Below are positions 11,018 to 19,111 of a stretch of 64,000 nucleotides of DNA, piece after piece. Every line of letters begins with the position of its first letter. The stretch's first letter is position 1. The position numbers were made by a program, and so were the translations under genes. The notes under the pieces are model-generated. The model saw only the letters and a list, made by a program, of their open reading frames with translations. It did no database searches and was not told the DNA's origin. The stretch comes from Mycobacterium sp. AZCC_0083 (GTDB lineage: Bacteria; Actinomycetota; Actinomycetes; Mycobacteriales; Mycobacteriaceae), in assembly GCF_014202335.1 (NCBI RefSeq), contig NZ_JACHGP010000004.1:202024-266023 (forward strand), given 5' to 3'.

Positions 11018-11428
11018 GTGCCTACCGGCAGGGTTAAGTGGTACAACTCCGAAAAGGGCTACGGCTTTCTGTCCCAGGAGGAGGGCGAGGACGTCTACGT
11101 CGGCTCCTCCGCGTTGCCGTCCGGGATTCAGGACCTCAAGGCCGGGCAGAAGGTCGAGTTCGGCATCGCCGCGGGCCGACGCGGACCGCAGGCGTTGAGC
11201 GTCAAGGTGATCGACCCGCCGCCGAGCCTGACCCGTACCCGCCGCGAGGCCACGACCGTCGAGCACAAGCACACTCCGGACGAGTTGCACGGCATGGTCG
11301 AGGACATGATCACGCTGCTGGAGGGTGCGGTGCAGCCCGAGCTGCGCAAGGGCAAGTACCCCGACCGCAAGACCGCCCGCCGGGTGTCCGAGGTGGTCAA
11401 GGCCGTCGCGCAGGAGCTCGACGCCTAG
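11018..11428 (+). CDS. cspB: Cold-shock domain protein with C-terminal extension (CspB/Rv0871-like)
   Basis: The first 65 residues form a cold-shock domain with RNP1-like [11 protein letters not shown] and RNP2-like VYVGSSAL motifs, which bind single-stranded nucleic acid. The remaining 70 residues are helical and charged ([31 protein letters not shown]) and set this 136-aa protein apart from classical 67-aa Csp proteins. The GTG at 11018 is chosen because it is preceded by GGTGGAGGA. It is transcribed alone; its promoter lies in the 179-bp gap after the divergent YccF gene. That gap also holds an imperfect palindrome GTGACC-A-GGTTAC at 10977-10989. Confidence 0.88.
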   Translation: MPTGRVKWYNSEKGYGFLSQEEGEDVYVGSSALPSGIQDLKAGQKVEFGIAAGRRGPQALSVKVIDPPPSLTRTRREATTVEHKHTPDELHGMVEDMITLLEGAVQPELRKGKYPDRKTARRVSEVVKAVAQELDA

Positions 11429-11445
11429 ATCTCCGCGTTTCGGTG

Positions 11446-11505
11446 CCTCGAACGTCGAGTTGTCGTTGACTTCAGTCGATTCTGTCGACGAGAAGTCCAC
11501 GTTCG
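11446..11505. repeat. Imperfect inverted repeat at the 3' edge of the DUF559 gene
   Basis: Arms at 11449-11468 and 11486-11505 pair at 16 of 20 positions around a 17-nt loop; the core is CGAACGTSGA. The repeat straddles the stop codon of the DUF559 gene (11472-11474). The unit at 11446-11468 matches the reverse complement of 12433-12455, on the other side of the gene, at 20 of 23 positions. Confidence 0.6.
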
Positions 11506-12356
11506 CGAAGTGCTGATCGAACTCGCGCGACTACCGTCGCCGGACGGTGTCGCAACATCTCGCTGCTGACTCGCACGATCGTCCAGCGGAGCGCGTTAAG
11601 CTCCGCCATCCGATCGATGTCACGACTCCGTTGGCTGGCGTCGGTCCAGTGCTGGGCACCGTCGTACTCGACGCCCACCTTGTACTGCGGCCAACCCATG
11701 TCCAAGCGTGCGACGAAGTATTCGTCGGCGTCATAGACGTCGATCTGCGTCGTTGGCGGTGGCATCCCTGCAGCGACCAGGAGCAGCCGGGTGCGTGTCT
11801 CCTGAGGTGACTCCGCCCCGGCGTCAGCAAGGCTGATCGCGTTGCGCAACTGGACGATTCCTCGTGCGCCGGCGTGACGTTCGACGAGTAGGTCGATGTC
11901 GGGCGTTTTGAGCTTGGTGGCCTGCATCAGCGCGTCGAGCCGAATGACCGCGACCTCGAGGCCTCGGCGTCGACCGATGTCGAATGCCGTACGCGCGGGG
12001 GTCGTCGCCGGTAAGCCGTTGACGATGCAGGTCTCGTCGTCGGCCAGTACATCGCTGTGAAGGACGATCCCGTCGACCTTGTCGCGCCCTGACCGGTTGA
12101 GTTCGGCGGGGAGTTTCGGATCGATCCAGCGCGCGCCGTGCAACGCCGCCGCCGACATACCCGCGACGACGGCGAGCCGCCGGGAGAACAGCCAGGCTGC
12201 GACGGCCTTGTCCGCAGCGGTGAGCTCGGCACCGCGGGGGACGTACACGTTTCGGTGGACTGCGACGTATGAGCTGCGGAGCCGATGGTCGGTCACCGAC
12301 CCAGCCGCGAGTGCCTCCGTGCCGACGAACGGCCACCTTGGTGCTGCCACGGACAT
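11472..12356 (-). CDS. AbiEi-like/DUF559 protein (winged-helix plus Vsr-like nuclease fold)
   Basis: This 294-aa protein has two parts. Residues 1 to about 170 resemble AbiEi-type transcriptional regulators, with the RLAVVAGMSAAALHGA segment and the TPARTAFDIGRR motif. Residues 190-294 are a DUF559 domain of the Vsr/PD-(D/E)xK nuclease fold, with an RLDMGWPQYKVGVEYDGAQHW core holding Asp and Glu in the places of metal ligands. Such genes are multi-copy in mycobacteria, and their role (defence, DNA repair or mobile-element function) is not established. Both flanks carry related inverted repeats, and M. tuberculosis has unrelated genes (PE_PGRS15, fadE10) at this point, so it looks like an acquired cassette. 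Start is ATG at 12356. Confidence 0.75.
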   Translation of the reverse strand: MSVAAPRWPFVGTEALAAGSVTDHRLRSSYVAVHRNVYVPRGAELTAADKAVAAWLFSRRLAVVAGMSAAALHGARWIDPKLPAELNRSGRDKVDGIVLHSDVLADDETCIVNGLPATTPARTAFDIGRRRGLEVAVIRLDALMQATKLKTPDIDLLVERHAGARGIVQLRNAISLADAGAESPQETRTRLLLVAAGMPPPTTQIDVYDADEYFVARLDMGWPQYKVGVEYDGAQHWTDASQRSRDIDRMAELNALRWTIVRVSSEMLRHRPATVVARVRSALRERGLLVDRID

Positions 12357-12395
12357 TGGACGCCGACAGAGGCCGTGGCGTTCCGCGGGGCGGCG

Positions 12396-12452
12396 CGAAC
12401 GTCGACCTTTCGGTGACAATCGGCTGGTTTCGCACCGAAAAGTCGACGTTCG
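12396..12452. repeat. Near-perfect 20-bp inverted repeat at the 5' edge of the DUF559 gene
   Basis: Arms at 12396-12415 and 12433-12452 are complementary at 19 of 20 positions around a 17-nt loop. Both contain the CGAACGTCGA core seen at the 3' edge of the gene. It lies in the divergent gap between the DUF559 gene (start 12356) and the GST-like gene (start 12471), so it could be an operator for either, a transcript-end hairpin, or a mobile-element end. Confidence 0.7.
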
Positions 12453-12470
12453 AGGGGAAGAATCGACACC

Positions 12471-13505
12471 GTGGCTTCCTACGTCGCGCCCAAGGGCGAC
12501 TTCAACCGCGACACCAACTACATCACCACCCGGATCCTGCGGACGCGAGGAGCAAAAGAAGCCGGAGTCGACGGTTCCGATCATTATCCCGTCGAGCCGG
12601 GGCGGTACCGTCTCGTCGTCGCCAGGGCGTGCCCATGGGCCAACCGGGCGATCATCGTCCGCAGGCTCCTCGGCCTGGAAGGCGTTCTGTCCATAGGCTT
12701 TTGCGGGCCGACGCACGATCAGCGCAGTTGGACGTTCGACCTCGACCCCGGCGGCGTCGACCCCGTGCTGCAGATCCCGCGCCTGCAGGACGCCTACTTC
12801 AAACGGTTCCCCGACTATCCGAAGGGCATCACCGTGCCCGCGATCGTCGACGTGCCGACGGGTCAGGTGGTGACCAACGACTTCGCACAGATGACGCTGG
12901 ACCTCTCGACCGAGTGGACGGCCCACCACAGGGCAGGCGCGCCGCAGCTCTATCCCGAGCCGCTGCGCGCCGAGATCGACGAGGTGGCCAAGCGCGTCTA
13001 CACCGAGGTCAACAACGGCGTGTACCGCTGCGGGTTCTCCGGGTCCCAGGAGGCCTACGACGCGGCCTACGATCGCCTGTTCACCGCACTGGACTGGCTC
13101 ACCGAACGCCTCAGCGGGCAGCGGTATCTGGTGGGGGACACCATCACCGAGGCGGACGTCCGGTTGTTCACCACGCTGGCCCGGTTCGACCCCGTCTATC
13201 ACGGCCACTTCAAGTGCAACCGGTCCAAGCTCGACGAGATGCCGGTGCTGTGGGCGTACGCCCGCGACCTGTTCCAGACGCCCGGCTTCGGCGACACCGT
13301 CGACTTCGTCCAGATCAAGCGGCACTACTACGTCGTGCACGCCGACATCAACCCGACACAGGTCGTGCCGAAGGGGCCCGACTTGTCCAACTGGTTGACC
13401 GCGCATGGCCGGGAAGCGTTGGGCGGCAGACCCTTCGGTGACGGCTCACCGCCGGGGCCAACGCTGGAGGCCGAGCGGGTACCGCCGGGGCACTCGGCCG
13501 GCTAG
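12471..13505 (+). CDS. Glutathione S-transferase family protein, xi-class (glutathionyl-hydroquinone reductase-like)
   Basis: This 344-aa protein matches the ECM4/YqjG xi-class family. Residues 20-160 form the thioredoxin-like domain with the catalytic cysteine in ACPWANR (Cys54), and the C-terminal helical domain has LVGDTITEADVRLFTTLARFD. E. coli relatives reduce glutathionyl-hydroquinones using glutathione. Mycobacteria make mycothiol instead, so the physiological thiol here is probably mycothiol or another, which is inference. The GTG start at 12471 gives MASYVAPKGDFNRD. The stop TAG shares the palindrome CTAG with the stop of the convergent DUF2771 gene. Confidence 0.88.
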   Translation: MASYVAPKGDFNRDTNYITTRILRTRGAKEAGVDGSDHYPVEPGRYRLVVARACPWANRAIIVRRLLGLEGVLSIGFCGPTHDQRSWTFDLDPGGVDPVLQIPRLQDAYFKRFPDYPKGITVPAIVDVPTGQVVTNDFAQMTLDLSTEWTAHHRAGAPQLYPEPLRAEIDEVAKRVYTEVNNGVYRCGFSGSQEAYDAAYDRLFTALDWLTERLSGQRYLVGDTITEADVRLFTTLARFDPVYHGHFKCNRSKLDEMPVLWAYARDLFQTPGFGDTVDFVQIKRHYYVVHADINPTQVVPKGPDLSNWLTAHGREALGGRPFGDGSPPGPTLEAERVPPGHSAG

Positions 13506-13990
13506 GGCCAGACCGTCCGCACCGACCATTCGGCGTGCGGCCACGGAAACACGTTGCCCTGCTCGTCGCGCACCAACGTCGGAAGCTGCACCGCGATGCC
13601 GGTCAACCTGCCGCGGCGCGCATCGACGGTCGGAATGGTGACCGCGAGCCTGCTGCCCGGCCGGAACTCCTCGACCACGCTGTCGCCGGAATCCTCGTAG
13701 GCGCGCAGCAGCACCCATGGCGCCCGCGAGATCGACGGCGGCACCGACAACTGCACCGGGTCGCGGGACGTGACGACGAGCTCGCCGATGGTCTCCGCGA
13801 CGTCGCACTTGGTGATCTCGAAGACGTCGCAGAACCGGTACGGCCCGACCCGAACCAACTGGCCGTGGGTGTACGCGCTGATCTCCGGGTGCAGCGGAGC
13901 CGGGTCGCGGGTCAGCCGCCAGATCAGCACGCCGGTCGCCGCCGATGCCAGCACGGCGACCGTAATCAGTACCGCCAGAACCTTCTTCAC
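13502..13990 (-). CDS. DUF2771-type exported/anchored protein (Rv0875c-like)
   Basis: The 162-aa product begins with a basic residue pair and a hydrophobic segment (KKVLAVLITVAVLASAATGVLIW), which is a signal peptide or anchor. An extracytoplasmic beta-rich domain follows, with two cysteines in the RFCDVFEITKCDV segment. Length and position equal Rv0875c. The GTG start overlaps the stop of the upstream MFS gene (GTGA at 13987-13990), so the pair is translated together. Function is unknown; a periplasmic role linked to the transporter is possible. Confidence 0.85.
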   Translation of the reverse strand: MKKVLAVLITVAVLASAATGVLIWRLTRDPAPLHPEISAYTHGQLVRVGPYRFCDVFEITKCDVAETIGELVVTSRDPVQLSVPPSISRAPWVLLRAYEDSGDSVVEEFRPGSRLAVTIPTVDARRGRLTGIAVQLPTLVRDEQGNVFPWPHAEWSVRTVWP

Positions 13991-15675
13991 TGCCGCGGCA
14001 CTGCCGCTGGGTCGGGGAGACCACCCTCTTGCTCGGCGAACACCGGGCGGTTGCCGCCGAAGCCGGGGATCAGCGAGTCGCCGTTGTAGCTGACCAATGT
14101 CTGCGCAAGCCCGACGATGAGCGCGGCGCTGATCGCCGTGAAACCGACCCACAGGTCGGTGTAGATCAGCACGCCCGTCGCGCCGCCCGCGACCCAGCCC
14201 AACTGCAATAGCGACTCCGACCGGCCGAACGCCGACGCACGCGATTCCTCCGGTAGGTCGTCCTGAAGCGACGCGTCCAGTGATGCCTTGGCGATCGCGC
14301 TGGACCCGGACGCGACGAGGGTGGCGAACGCGGCCATGAACAGGTTGCCGGTGATCGCGGTGGCCAGAGCGACGGCGGTGACCGCGGTCGTGGCTCGCAC
14401 CACCAACTTCGCGGGATGTCCGAGTGAGAGCCGGGCGCTGGTGAAGTTGCCTGCGAAGTTGCCGATGGCTGCGGCGGCGCCGATCAGGCCGAGGATGCGC
14501 AGCTGCTCCCAGCCGCTCGCATCGTGCGACTTCGCCACGAACGCCGGATACAGGAACAGGAAACCTGTCATGACCTTGATGGTGCAGTTGCCCCACAAAG
14601 AGGTGATGATGTTGCGCCCCAACGGTTGTCGTGCCGCCTTCTCGGGCTTCCTGCGGAGTTGCTCGGTGGGGGCGTGATACGTCAGCGTGGTCGGCACCTC
14701 ACCCTCGGTGACCTCGACCCATTTCGGAATGCGCATCGACAACACCGCGCCGCAGACCGAGACGGCGACGACCACGTACAGCGCGCCGGGCATGTGGAAC
14801 ATGTTGAACAGATACTCCACCCCAGCGGCGATGGCGCCGCCGAGCATGGTCCCGCCGAGCAAGCCGAACACCGTCAGCCGTGAATTGACTCGGACCAGGT
14901 CGATCGTCGGCGGCAGCACGCGCGGTGTCATGGCGCTGCGCAGCACGCTGAATGACTTGGACAACACCATCATTCCGAGGGCGCAAGGGTAGAGCACCCA
15001 CGACGGGAAGCTGCCCGTCGCGGTGTCGTAGTTGGCGATCAGCACCACCGCCAGCGCGGTGCGCGCCACGAATGACATGGCAAGCGCCACCCGGCGACCG
15101 TGCTGAAACCGGTCCAGCGCCGGGCCGATCAGCGGGGCGATCACGGCGAACGGTGCGATGGTGATCAAGAGGTACAACGCGACCTTGCTCTTGCTCTCGC
15201 CGGATGCGGCGGCGAAGAAGAGTGTGTTGGCCAGCGCGACGGCCATCGCGGCGTCGACGGCGAAGTTGGCCATCACCGGCCAGGTGAGTGCGGTCAGCCC
15301 GGACTTGTCGGCACCGTCGGCGGTGGCCGCGCGGTGGAACAGGCCGTACATCTTCGAGCCCATTTCGCGGCTGCGCTGCGCCGCGGCCCTTGTCACCGTG
15401 ACCCGTTGGCCGGCTGCCTGCCCGGCGCCATGCGGCGGAGCATCGGCGCGCGGGATCCGACCCTCAGTGGACTGCGTCCCGTCCAGCGGAGGCAGCCACC
15501 GGTTGGCGCTCGGGCCCTGCTGGTTGCGCGGCGCACCTCGCCGGTAACCGGCGTCGCCGCTGGGGTAGTTGGCCATGCCAGGGTGCTCTGCGCTGTCGGC
15601 GGGCGGCCGCGGCGGGTAGTAGCGGGGATCCCTCGGGTCACCGGCGCTGCCGGGGTCACGACGCGATCCGCTCAC
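13987..15675 (-). CDS. MFS-type transporter (Rv0876c-like)
   Basis: This 562-aa integral membrane protein has about 150 hydrophilic residues first, rich in Arg, Pro and Gly, then twelve or so membrane segments starting near residue 128 (LTWPVMANFAVDAAMAVALANTLFF). A motif-A-like loop is present (GPALDRFQHGRRVAL). The fold is major facilitator superfamily, and no substrate is indicated. The long disordered N-terminal tail is shared with the Rv0876c group and is unusual for MFS proteins. It is followed without a gap by the DUF2771 gene. Start is ATG at 15675. Confidence 0.85.
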   Translation of the reverse strand: MSGSRRDPGSAGDPRDPRYYPPRPPADSAEHPGMANYPSGDAGYRRGAPRNQQGPSANRWLPPLDGTQSTEGRIPRADAPPHGAGQAAGQRVTVTRAAAQRSREMGSKMYGLFHRAATADGADKSGLTALTWPVMANFAVDAAMAVALANTLFFAAASGESKSKVALYLLITIAPFAVIAPLIGPALDRFQHGRRVALAMSFVARTALAVVLIANYDTATGSFPSWVLYPCALGMMVLSKSFSVLRSAMTPRVLPPTIDLVRVNSRLTVFGLLGGTMLGGAIAAGVEYLFNMFHMPGALYVVVAVSVCGAVLSMRIPKWVEVTEGEVPTTLTYHAPTEQLRRKPEKAARQPLGRNIITSLWGNCTIKVMTGFLFLYPAFVAKSHDASGWEQLRILGLIGAAAAIGNFAGNFTSARLSLGHPAKLVVRATTAVTAVALATAITGNLFMAAFATLVASGSSAIAKASLDASLQDDLPEESRASAFGRSESLLQLGWVAGGATGVLIYTDLWVGFTAISAALIVGLAQTLVSYNGDSLIPGFGGNRPVFAEQEGGLPDPAAVPRQ

Positions 15676-15764
15676 GCCTCCGATTCTTCCCCATCGCCAC
15701 CACAGCCGCCCGTAGGGCGACCGGTGTGGCCTTGCTCCTTGGTTATCAGGCAGTATTGACCCCG

Positions 15765-16736
15765 ATGGACAGCATGATCGAAGCCGCCGAGCACGACGCC
15801 GCGGTCCCCCCGACGGATCAACGGGCGGATCTCGCGACGGTGCTGACGGGTGCCGTTGACCTGGCTCGCACGGCGATCACCGAGTTCAACGGGCCCGACG
15901 CCGTCGGCGAGTACCTCGGCGCCAGCTTCGACGATCCGACCGCCGCAACCCATCGCTTCCTGGCCAGCATGCCCGGTTATCAGGGCTGGCAGTGGGCGGT
16001 GGTGGTGGCGGCCTACCCCGGCGCAGACCGTGCCACGATCAGTGAAGTGGTCCTGGTGCCTGGACCGACGGCGCTGCTGGCGCCGCAGTGGGTGCCGTGG
16101 GAGAACCGCCTCCAGCCGGGCGATCTGAGCCCCGGCGATTTGCTGTCCCCACCCACCAACGACCCACGGCTGGTACCCGGCTACGTGTCGTCGGGTGATC
16201 CGGACCTCGACGAACTCGCAGGCGAGCTCGGTTTGGGCCGCCGCCAGGTGCTCAGCGCGTGGGGCCGCATCGAAGCCGCGCAGCGCTGGCAGGACGGCGA
16301 TTTCGGGCCGGATTCGACGATGGCGCGCTCGACGCGCCGGGTCTGCAGGGACTGCGGCTTCTATCTGCCACTGACCGGATCGCTGGGAACGTCCTTCGGG
16401 GTGTGCGCCAACGAGATGTCGGCCGACGGCCGTGTGGTGGCCGACGAGTACGGCTGCGGCGCGCACTCGGAGACCCCGGCGCCACCGGGAATCGGATCGC
16501 CTGCGTTCGATCCGTTCGACGACGGCGTCATCGAGGTCACCGAGGTGGTTCCGGTGGCACCCGTCGAGGACGCAGCCGAACCGGCAGATCCCGCTGAGCC
16601 CGTGGACGTCGTGGAAGCGGCTGAAATCGTCGAACCCGCGGAGTCTGCGGAGGTCGTGGAGCCGACCGAGTCTGCGGAAGTGGCAGAGCCTCCGGAACCG
16701 ACTGAACCTGCGGAACCGACCGAACCGGCGAACTAA
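15765..16736 (+). CDS. DUF3027 protein with acidic Pro/Glu repeat tail (Rv0877-like)
   Basis: The 323-aa protein has a conserved DUF3027 body of about 250 residues. It contains the ISEVVLVPGPTALLAPQWVPW segment and a Cys-x2-Cys motif (CRDCGFYLPL) with later Cys residues (FGVCANEMS, EYGCGAHS) that could bind zinc. The last 75 residues are a degenerate acidic repeat (AEPADPAEPVDVVEAAE, PTEPAEPTEPAN) of low complexity. The tail is encoded by short imperfect GC-rich repeats and may vary in length between strains. ATG 15765 is preferred over 15774. Function is unknown. It is divergent from the MFS gene. Confidence 0.8.
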   Translation: MDSMIEAAEHDAAVPPTDQRADLATVLTGAVDLARTAITEFNGPDAVGEYLGASFDDPTAATHRFLASMPGYQGWQWAVVVAAYPGADRATISEVVLVPGPTALLAPQWVPWENRLQPGDLSPGDLLSPPTNDPRLVPGYVSSGDPDLDELAGELGLGRRQVLSAWGRIEAAQRWQDGDFGPDSTMARSTRRVCRDCGFYLPLTGSLGTSFGVCANEMSADGRVVADEYGCGAHSETPAPPGIGSPAFDPFDDGVIEVTEVVPVAPVEDAAEPADPAEPVDVVEAAEIVEPAESAEVVEPTESAEVAEPPEPTEPAEPTEPAN

Positions 16737-17188
16737 CCGCTCTCGGCGGCGGCCTTGATGCGCGCCAGCGAATCGTTCATCCCGTCGACCAGTTCGCGCT
16801 CGAAGCTGGGCACCCCACCGAACAACGCGCCGACCATGAAGTTCGACGTCGGCTTCACCCCGTTCTCGGCGTGCCGGCTCTCGACGACACGGGTGCCCGT
16901 GGCGGTGGGCTCCAGTTCATAGCTCCAGATCGTGTTGTTCTCGGTCACCCGGAAGGCCAGCTTCTGCTCGGGGATCAGCTCGGTGACCTGGGCCCTGGTG
17001 GGCCAGTACATGAACTTGCGCCGGTTGATGTTGATCGTCTTGGTGCCCTGCCGCAGCGGGCCGCGCGCCTTCATCAGTCGGCACTGAGGACTCCAGCGCG
17101 GCATGAGGCGGAAGTCGGAGATCAGCGCCCACACCGTCGCGGGCGGTGCATCGATGTCGATCTGGGCCTGCAACAACGGTTCCGCCAT
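16733..17188 (-). CDS. SRPBCC/START-like polyketide cyclase-dehydrase family protein
   Basis: The 151-aa protein is a single hydrophobic-pocket SRPBCC domain: N-terminal strand LLQAQIDIDAPPATVWALISDF, the MPRWSPQCRLMKARGP loop, and the C-terminal helix SFERELVDGMNDSLARIKAAAE. The family binds or transforms hydrophobic ligands, and the ligand is unknown. The stop overlaps the convergent DUF3027 stop by a few bases. The next gene upstream (DUF2530) starts 15 nt beyond. In M. tuberculosis this location carries a PPE gene instead. Confidence 0.85.
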   Translation of the reverse strand: MAEPLLQAQIDIDAPPATVWALISDFRLMPRWSPQCRLMKARGPLRQGTKTININRRKFMYWPTRAQVTELIPEQKLAFRVTENNTIWSYELEPTATGTRVVESRHAENGVKPTSNFMVGALFGGVPSFERELVDGMNDSLARIKAAAESG

Positions 17189-17202
17189 TGCCCCTCCTTC
17201 GA

Positions 17203-17481
17203 TCAGCTGAGTCCGGACTGCGCACCACGGGATCCACGTCGTACCGCGCGCCGCTGCCACAGAAAGATCGACGTGCCAAGCACTCCCACGCCCAGCCCGG
17301 CGACGGTCACCGGTCGCCAGGCGTGCAGGTCGGGCACCGTGAAGGCCAGCACGACGGCGATCAGCCAGCCCGCGGCGATCGCGACGATGACCGGCCACGG
17401 CTGCAACAGCGCAGCGGGCAACGCGGGCGGTGCCTGCGCATCAGCGCCGGGCTCGGGTGTCGTCTCGGCCATCGCGGACAA
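17203..17481 (-). CDS. DUF2530 two-helix membrane protein (Rv0879c-like)
   Basis: This 92-aa protein has a short acidic/Pro-rich N terminus and two membrane segments ([20 protein letters not shown] and [19 protein letters not shown]), then a basic tail [13 protein letters not shown] placed in the cytoplasm. It matches the DUF2530 family and Rv0879c in length and position. Function is unknown. It heads a two-gene minus-strand unit with the SRPBCC gene and is divergent from the MarR gene. ATG 17472 is an alternative start. Confidence 0.8.
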   Translation of the reverse strand: MSAMAETTPEPGADAQAPPALPAALLQPWPVIVAIAAGWLIAVVLAFTVPDLHAWRPVTVAGLGVGVLGTSIFLWQRRAVRRGSRGAQSGLS

Positions 17482-17554
17482 ACCTAGTCGATTGGGCCCG
17501 ACTGGGGTACGCGCCCGAAATGGTCGTCTGCACCGGATCTGCTAACGGTGTCGG

Positions 17555-17560
17555 TACTCT
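17555..17560 (+). promoter_or_regulatory. Candidate -10 box of a leaderless MarR transcript
   Basis: TACTCT fits the mycobacterial -10 pattern TAnnnT and ends 7 nt before the GTG start of the MarR gene, the spacing at which transcription begins on the start codon. Confidence 0.45.
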
Positions 17561-17567
17561 TTGGCAC

Positions 17568-17999
17568 GTGACCGACGCCGACGCGCGACTGGCCAGCGAC
17601 TTATCGCTCGCGGTCCTGCGCTTGGCACGGCAACTGCGCTTCCGTCGGCCCGACTCGCCGGTGTCACTGTCGCAATTGTCGGCGCTGGCCACGCTCGGCA
17701 AGGAGGGCCCGATGACCCCGGGCGCACTCGCCTTCCGCGAACGCGTACGGCCGCCGTCGATGACCCGGGTGATCGCGTCGCTGTGCGAAATCGGCTTCGT
17801 CGACAGGGGCCCGCACCCCGACGACGGCCGCCAGGTACTGGTGTCGGTGTCGGAGAAGGGCGCCGAGCTCCTCGAAGTGGAGCGCCGCGCCAGCCGGGAA
17901 TGGCTGCAACAGCGGCTGGCCGCACTCGAGCCCGAACAGCGCAAGACGCTGCTCGTCGCGGCAGAACTGATGCTGGCCATCGTCGACGAAAGCACGTGA
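17568..17999 (+). CDS. MarR-family transcriptional regulator (Rv0880-like)
   Basis: This 143-aa winged-helix protein has the MarR layout: helix [23 protein letters not shown], recognition helix [14 protein letters not shown], and the wing [22 protein letters not shown] segment ([21 protein letters not shown]). Rv0880 has the same length. The GTG start is supported by the TACTCT box 7 nt upstream, which implies a leaderless mRNA. The TGA overlaps the GTG of the rRNA-methylase gene (17996-17999), so both are one transcript. The ligand is unknown. Confidence 0.9.
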   Translation: MTDADARLASDLSLAVLRLARQLRFRRPDSPVSLSQLSALATLGKEGPMTPGALAFRERVRPPSMTRVIASLCEIGFVDRGPHPDDGRQVLVSVSEKGAELLEVERRASREWLQQRLAALEPEQRKTLLVAAELMLAIVDEST

Positions 18000-18814
18000 G
18001 CGCCCAACTCGTAGTGGTCGACGACCCCGCCGATCCGCGGCTCGACGACTTCCGAGATCTCAACAGCATCGATAGACGGCCCGACCTGCCCACCGGCAAG
18101 GGCCTGGTGATCGCCGAGGGTGTCCTGGTGGTGCAGCGCATGCTGGCATCGCGGTTCGTCGCCCGCGCGTTCCTCGGCACCGAACGCCGACTCGGCGAGC
18201 TGACCGCCGATCTGCATCGCACCGACGCCCCGTTCTACATCGCGAGCGCCGAGGTGATGGCCGACGTCGTCGGCTTCCACCTCAACCGGGGAGTGTTGGC
18301 CGCGGCGCCGCGGCCGCCGGAGCTATCGGTCGCCGAGGTACTCGAGCATGCCCGCACGGTCGCAGTGCTCGAGGGCGTGAACGACCACGAGAACCTTGGC
18401 TCAATCTTCCGCAACGCCGCCGGCCTCAGCGTCGATGCGGTGGTGTTCGGCAGTGGTTGCGCCGATCCGTTGTACCGGCGTGCCGTCCGGGTCTCGATGG
18501 GGCACGCGCTTCTGGTGCCCTATGCCTGGGCGCCGCACTGGCCACGTGATCTGGAACTGTTGCAGGACAAGGACTTCCGGTTGCTGGCCATGACGCCCAA
18601 TCCTGCTGCGAACTCGTTGGCCGAGGCCATGCCCGCGCTGGCCGATCAGCGGGTGGCCATCCTCGTCGGTGCCGAGGGGCCTGGACTGACCGAGCGGGCG
18701 ATGCGGGCGTGCGACGTCAGGGTGCGCATTCCGATGTCGCGGGACACCGACTCGCTGAACGTCGCGACGGCCGCCGCCCTGACGTTCTACGAACGTTCCA
18801 GGACCGGCCACTAG
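17996..18814 (+). CDS. SpoU/TrmH-family RNA 2'-O-methyltransferase (Rv0881-like)
   Basis: This 272-aa SPOUT methyltransferase has an N-terminal RNA-binding-like part of about 100 residues and a C-terminal knotted catalytic domain. Motif 1 is [17 protein letters not shown], motif 2 is [15 protein letters not shown], and motif 3 is [18 protein letters not shown]. It should methylate ribose 2'-OH in rRNA or tRNA using S-adenosylmethionine; the target nucleotide is not predictable. It is translationally coupled to MarR and followed 9 nt later by the DUF2537 gene. Confidence 0.9.
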   Translation: MSAQLVVVDDPADPRLDDFRDLNSIDRRPDLPTGKGLVIAEGVLVVQRMLASRFVARAFLGTERRLGELTADLHRTDAPFYIASAEVMADVVGFHLNRGVLAAAPRPPELSVAEVLEHARTVAVLEGVNDHENLGSIFRNAAGLSVDAVVFGSGCADPLYRRAVRVSMGHALLVPYAWAPHWPRDLELLQDKDFRLLAMTPNPAANSLAEAMPALADQRVAILVGAEGPGLTERAMRACDVRVRIPMSRDTDSLNVATAAALTFYERSRTGH

Positions 18815-18823
18815 GCTGTCCGC

Positions 18824-19096
18824 GTGACCGACGACGCGACTCCGTGGGGGACCGGGCTGACGGTGGCCGCCTTCGTCGCGGCGGTGACCGCGGCAGCGAT
18901 CATCGTGCTGAGCCTTGGCCTCACCCGCGTGCATCCGCTGCTGGCGGTCGGGCTCAACCTGGTGGCCGTCGGTGGGCTGGCCCCAACGGTATGGGGCTGG
19001 CGCTCGCGCCCCGTGTGGCGGTGGTTCGTGCTTGGCAGCGGGGTCGGTGTGGCAGTGGGATGGCTGACGCTGCTCGGGATGGCGCTTGGCGCGTAA
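18824..19096 (+). CDS. DUF2537 small membrane protein (Rv0882-like)
   Basis: The 90-aa protein has three hydrophobic segments (LTVAAFVAAVTAAAIIVLSL, LLAVGLNLVAVGGLAPTVW, FVLGSGVGVAVGWLTLLGMA). It matches the Rv0882 position and length, and its role is unknown. A TAGGCT box ends 6 nt before the GTG start, so it may have its own leaderless promoter inside the end of the upstream gene, besides read-through from the MarR operon. Confidence 0.8.
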   Translation: MTDDATPWGTGLTVAAFVAAVTAAAIIVLSLGLTRVHPLLAVGLNLVAVGGLAPTVWGWRSRPVWRWFVLGSGVGVAVGWLTLLGMALGA

Positions 19097-19111
19097 CGTC
19101 TTTCGTCGCCG

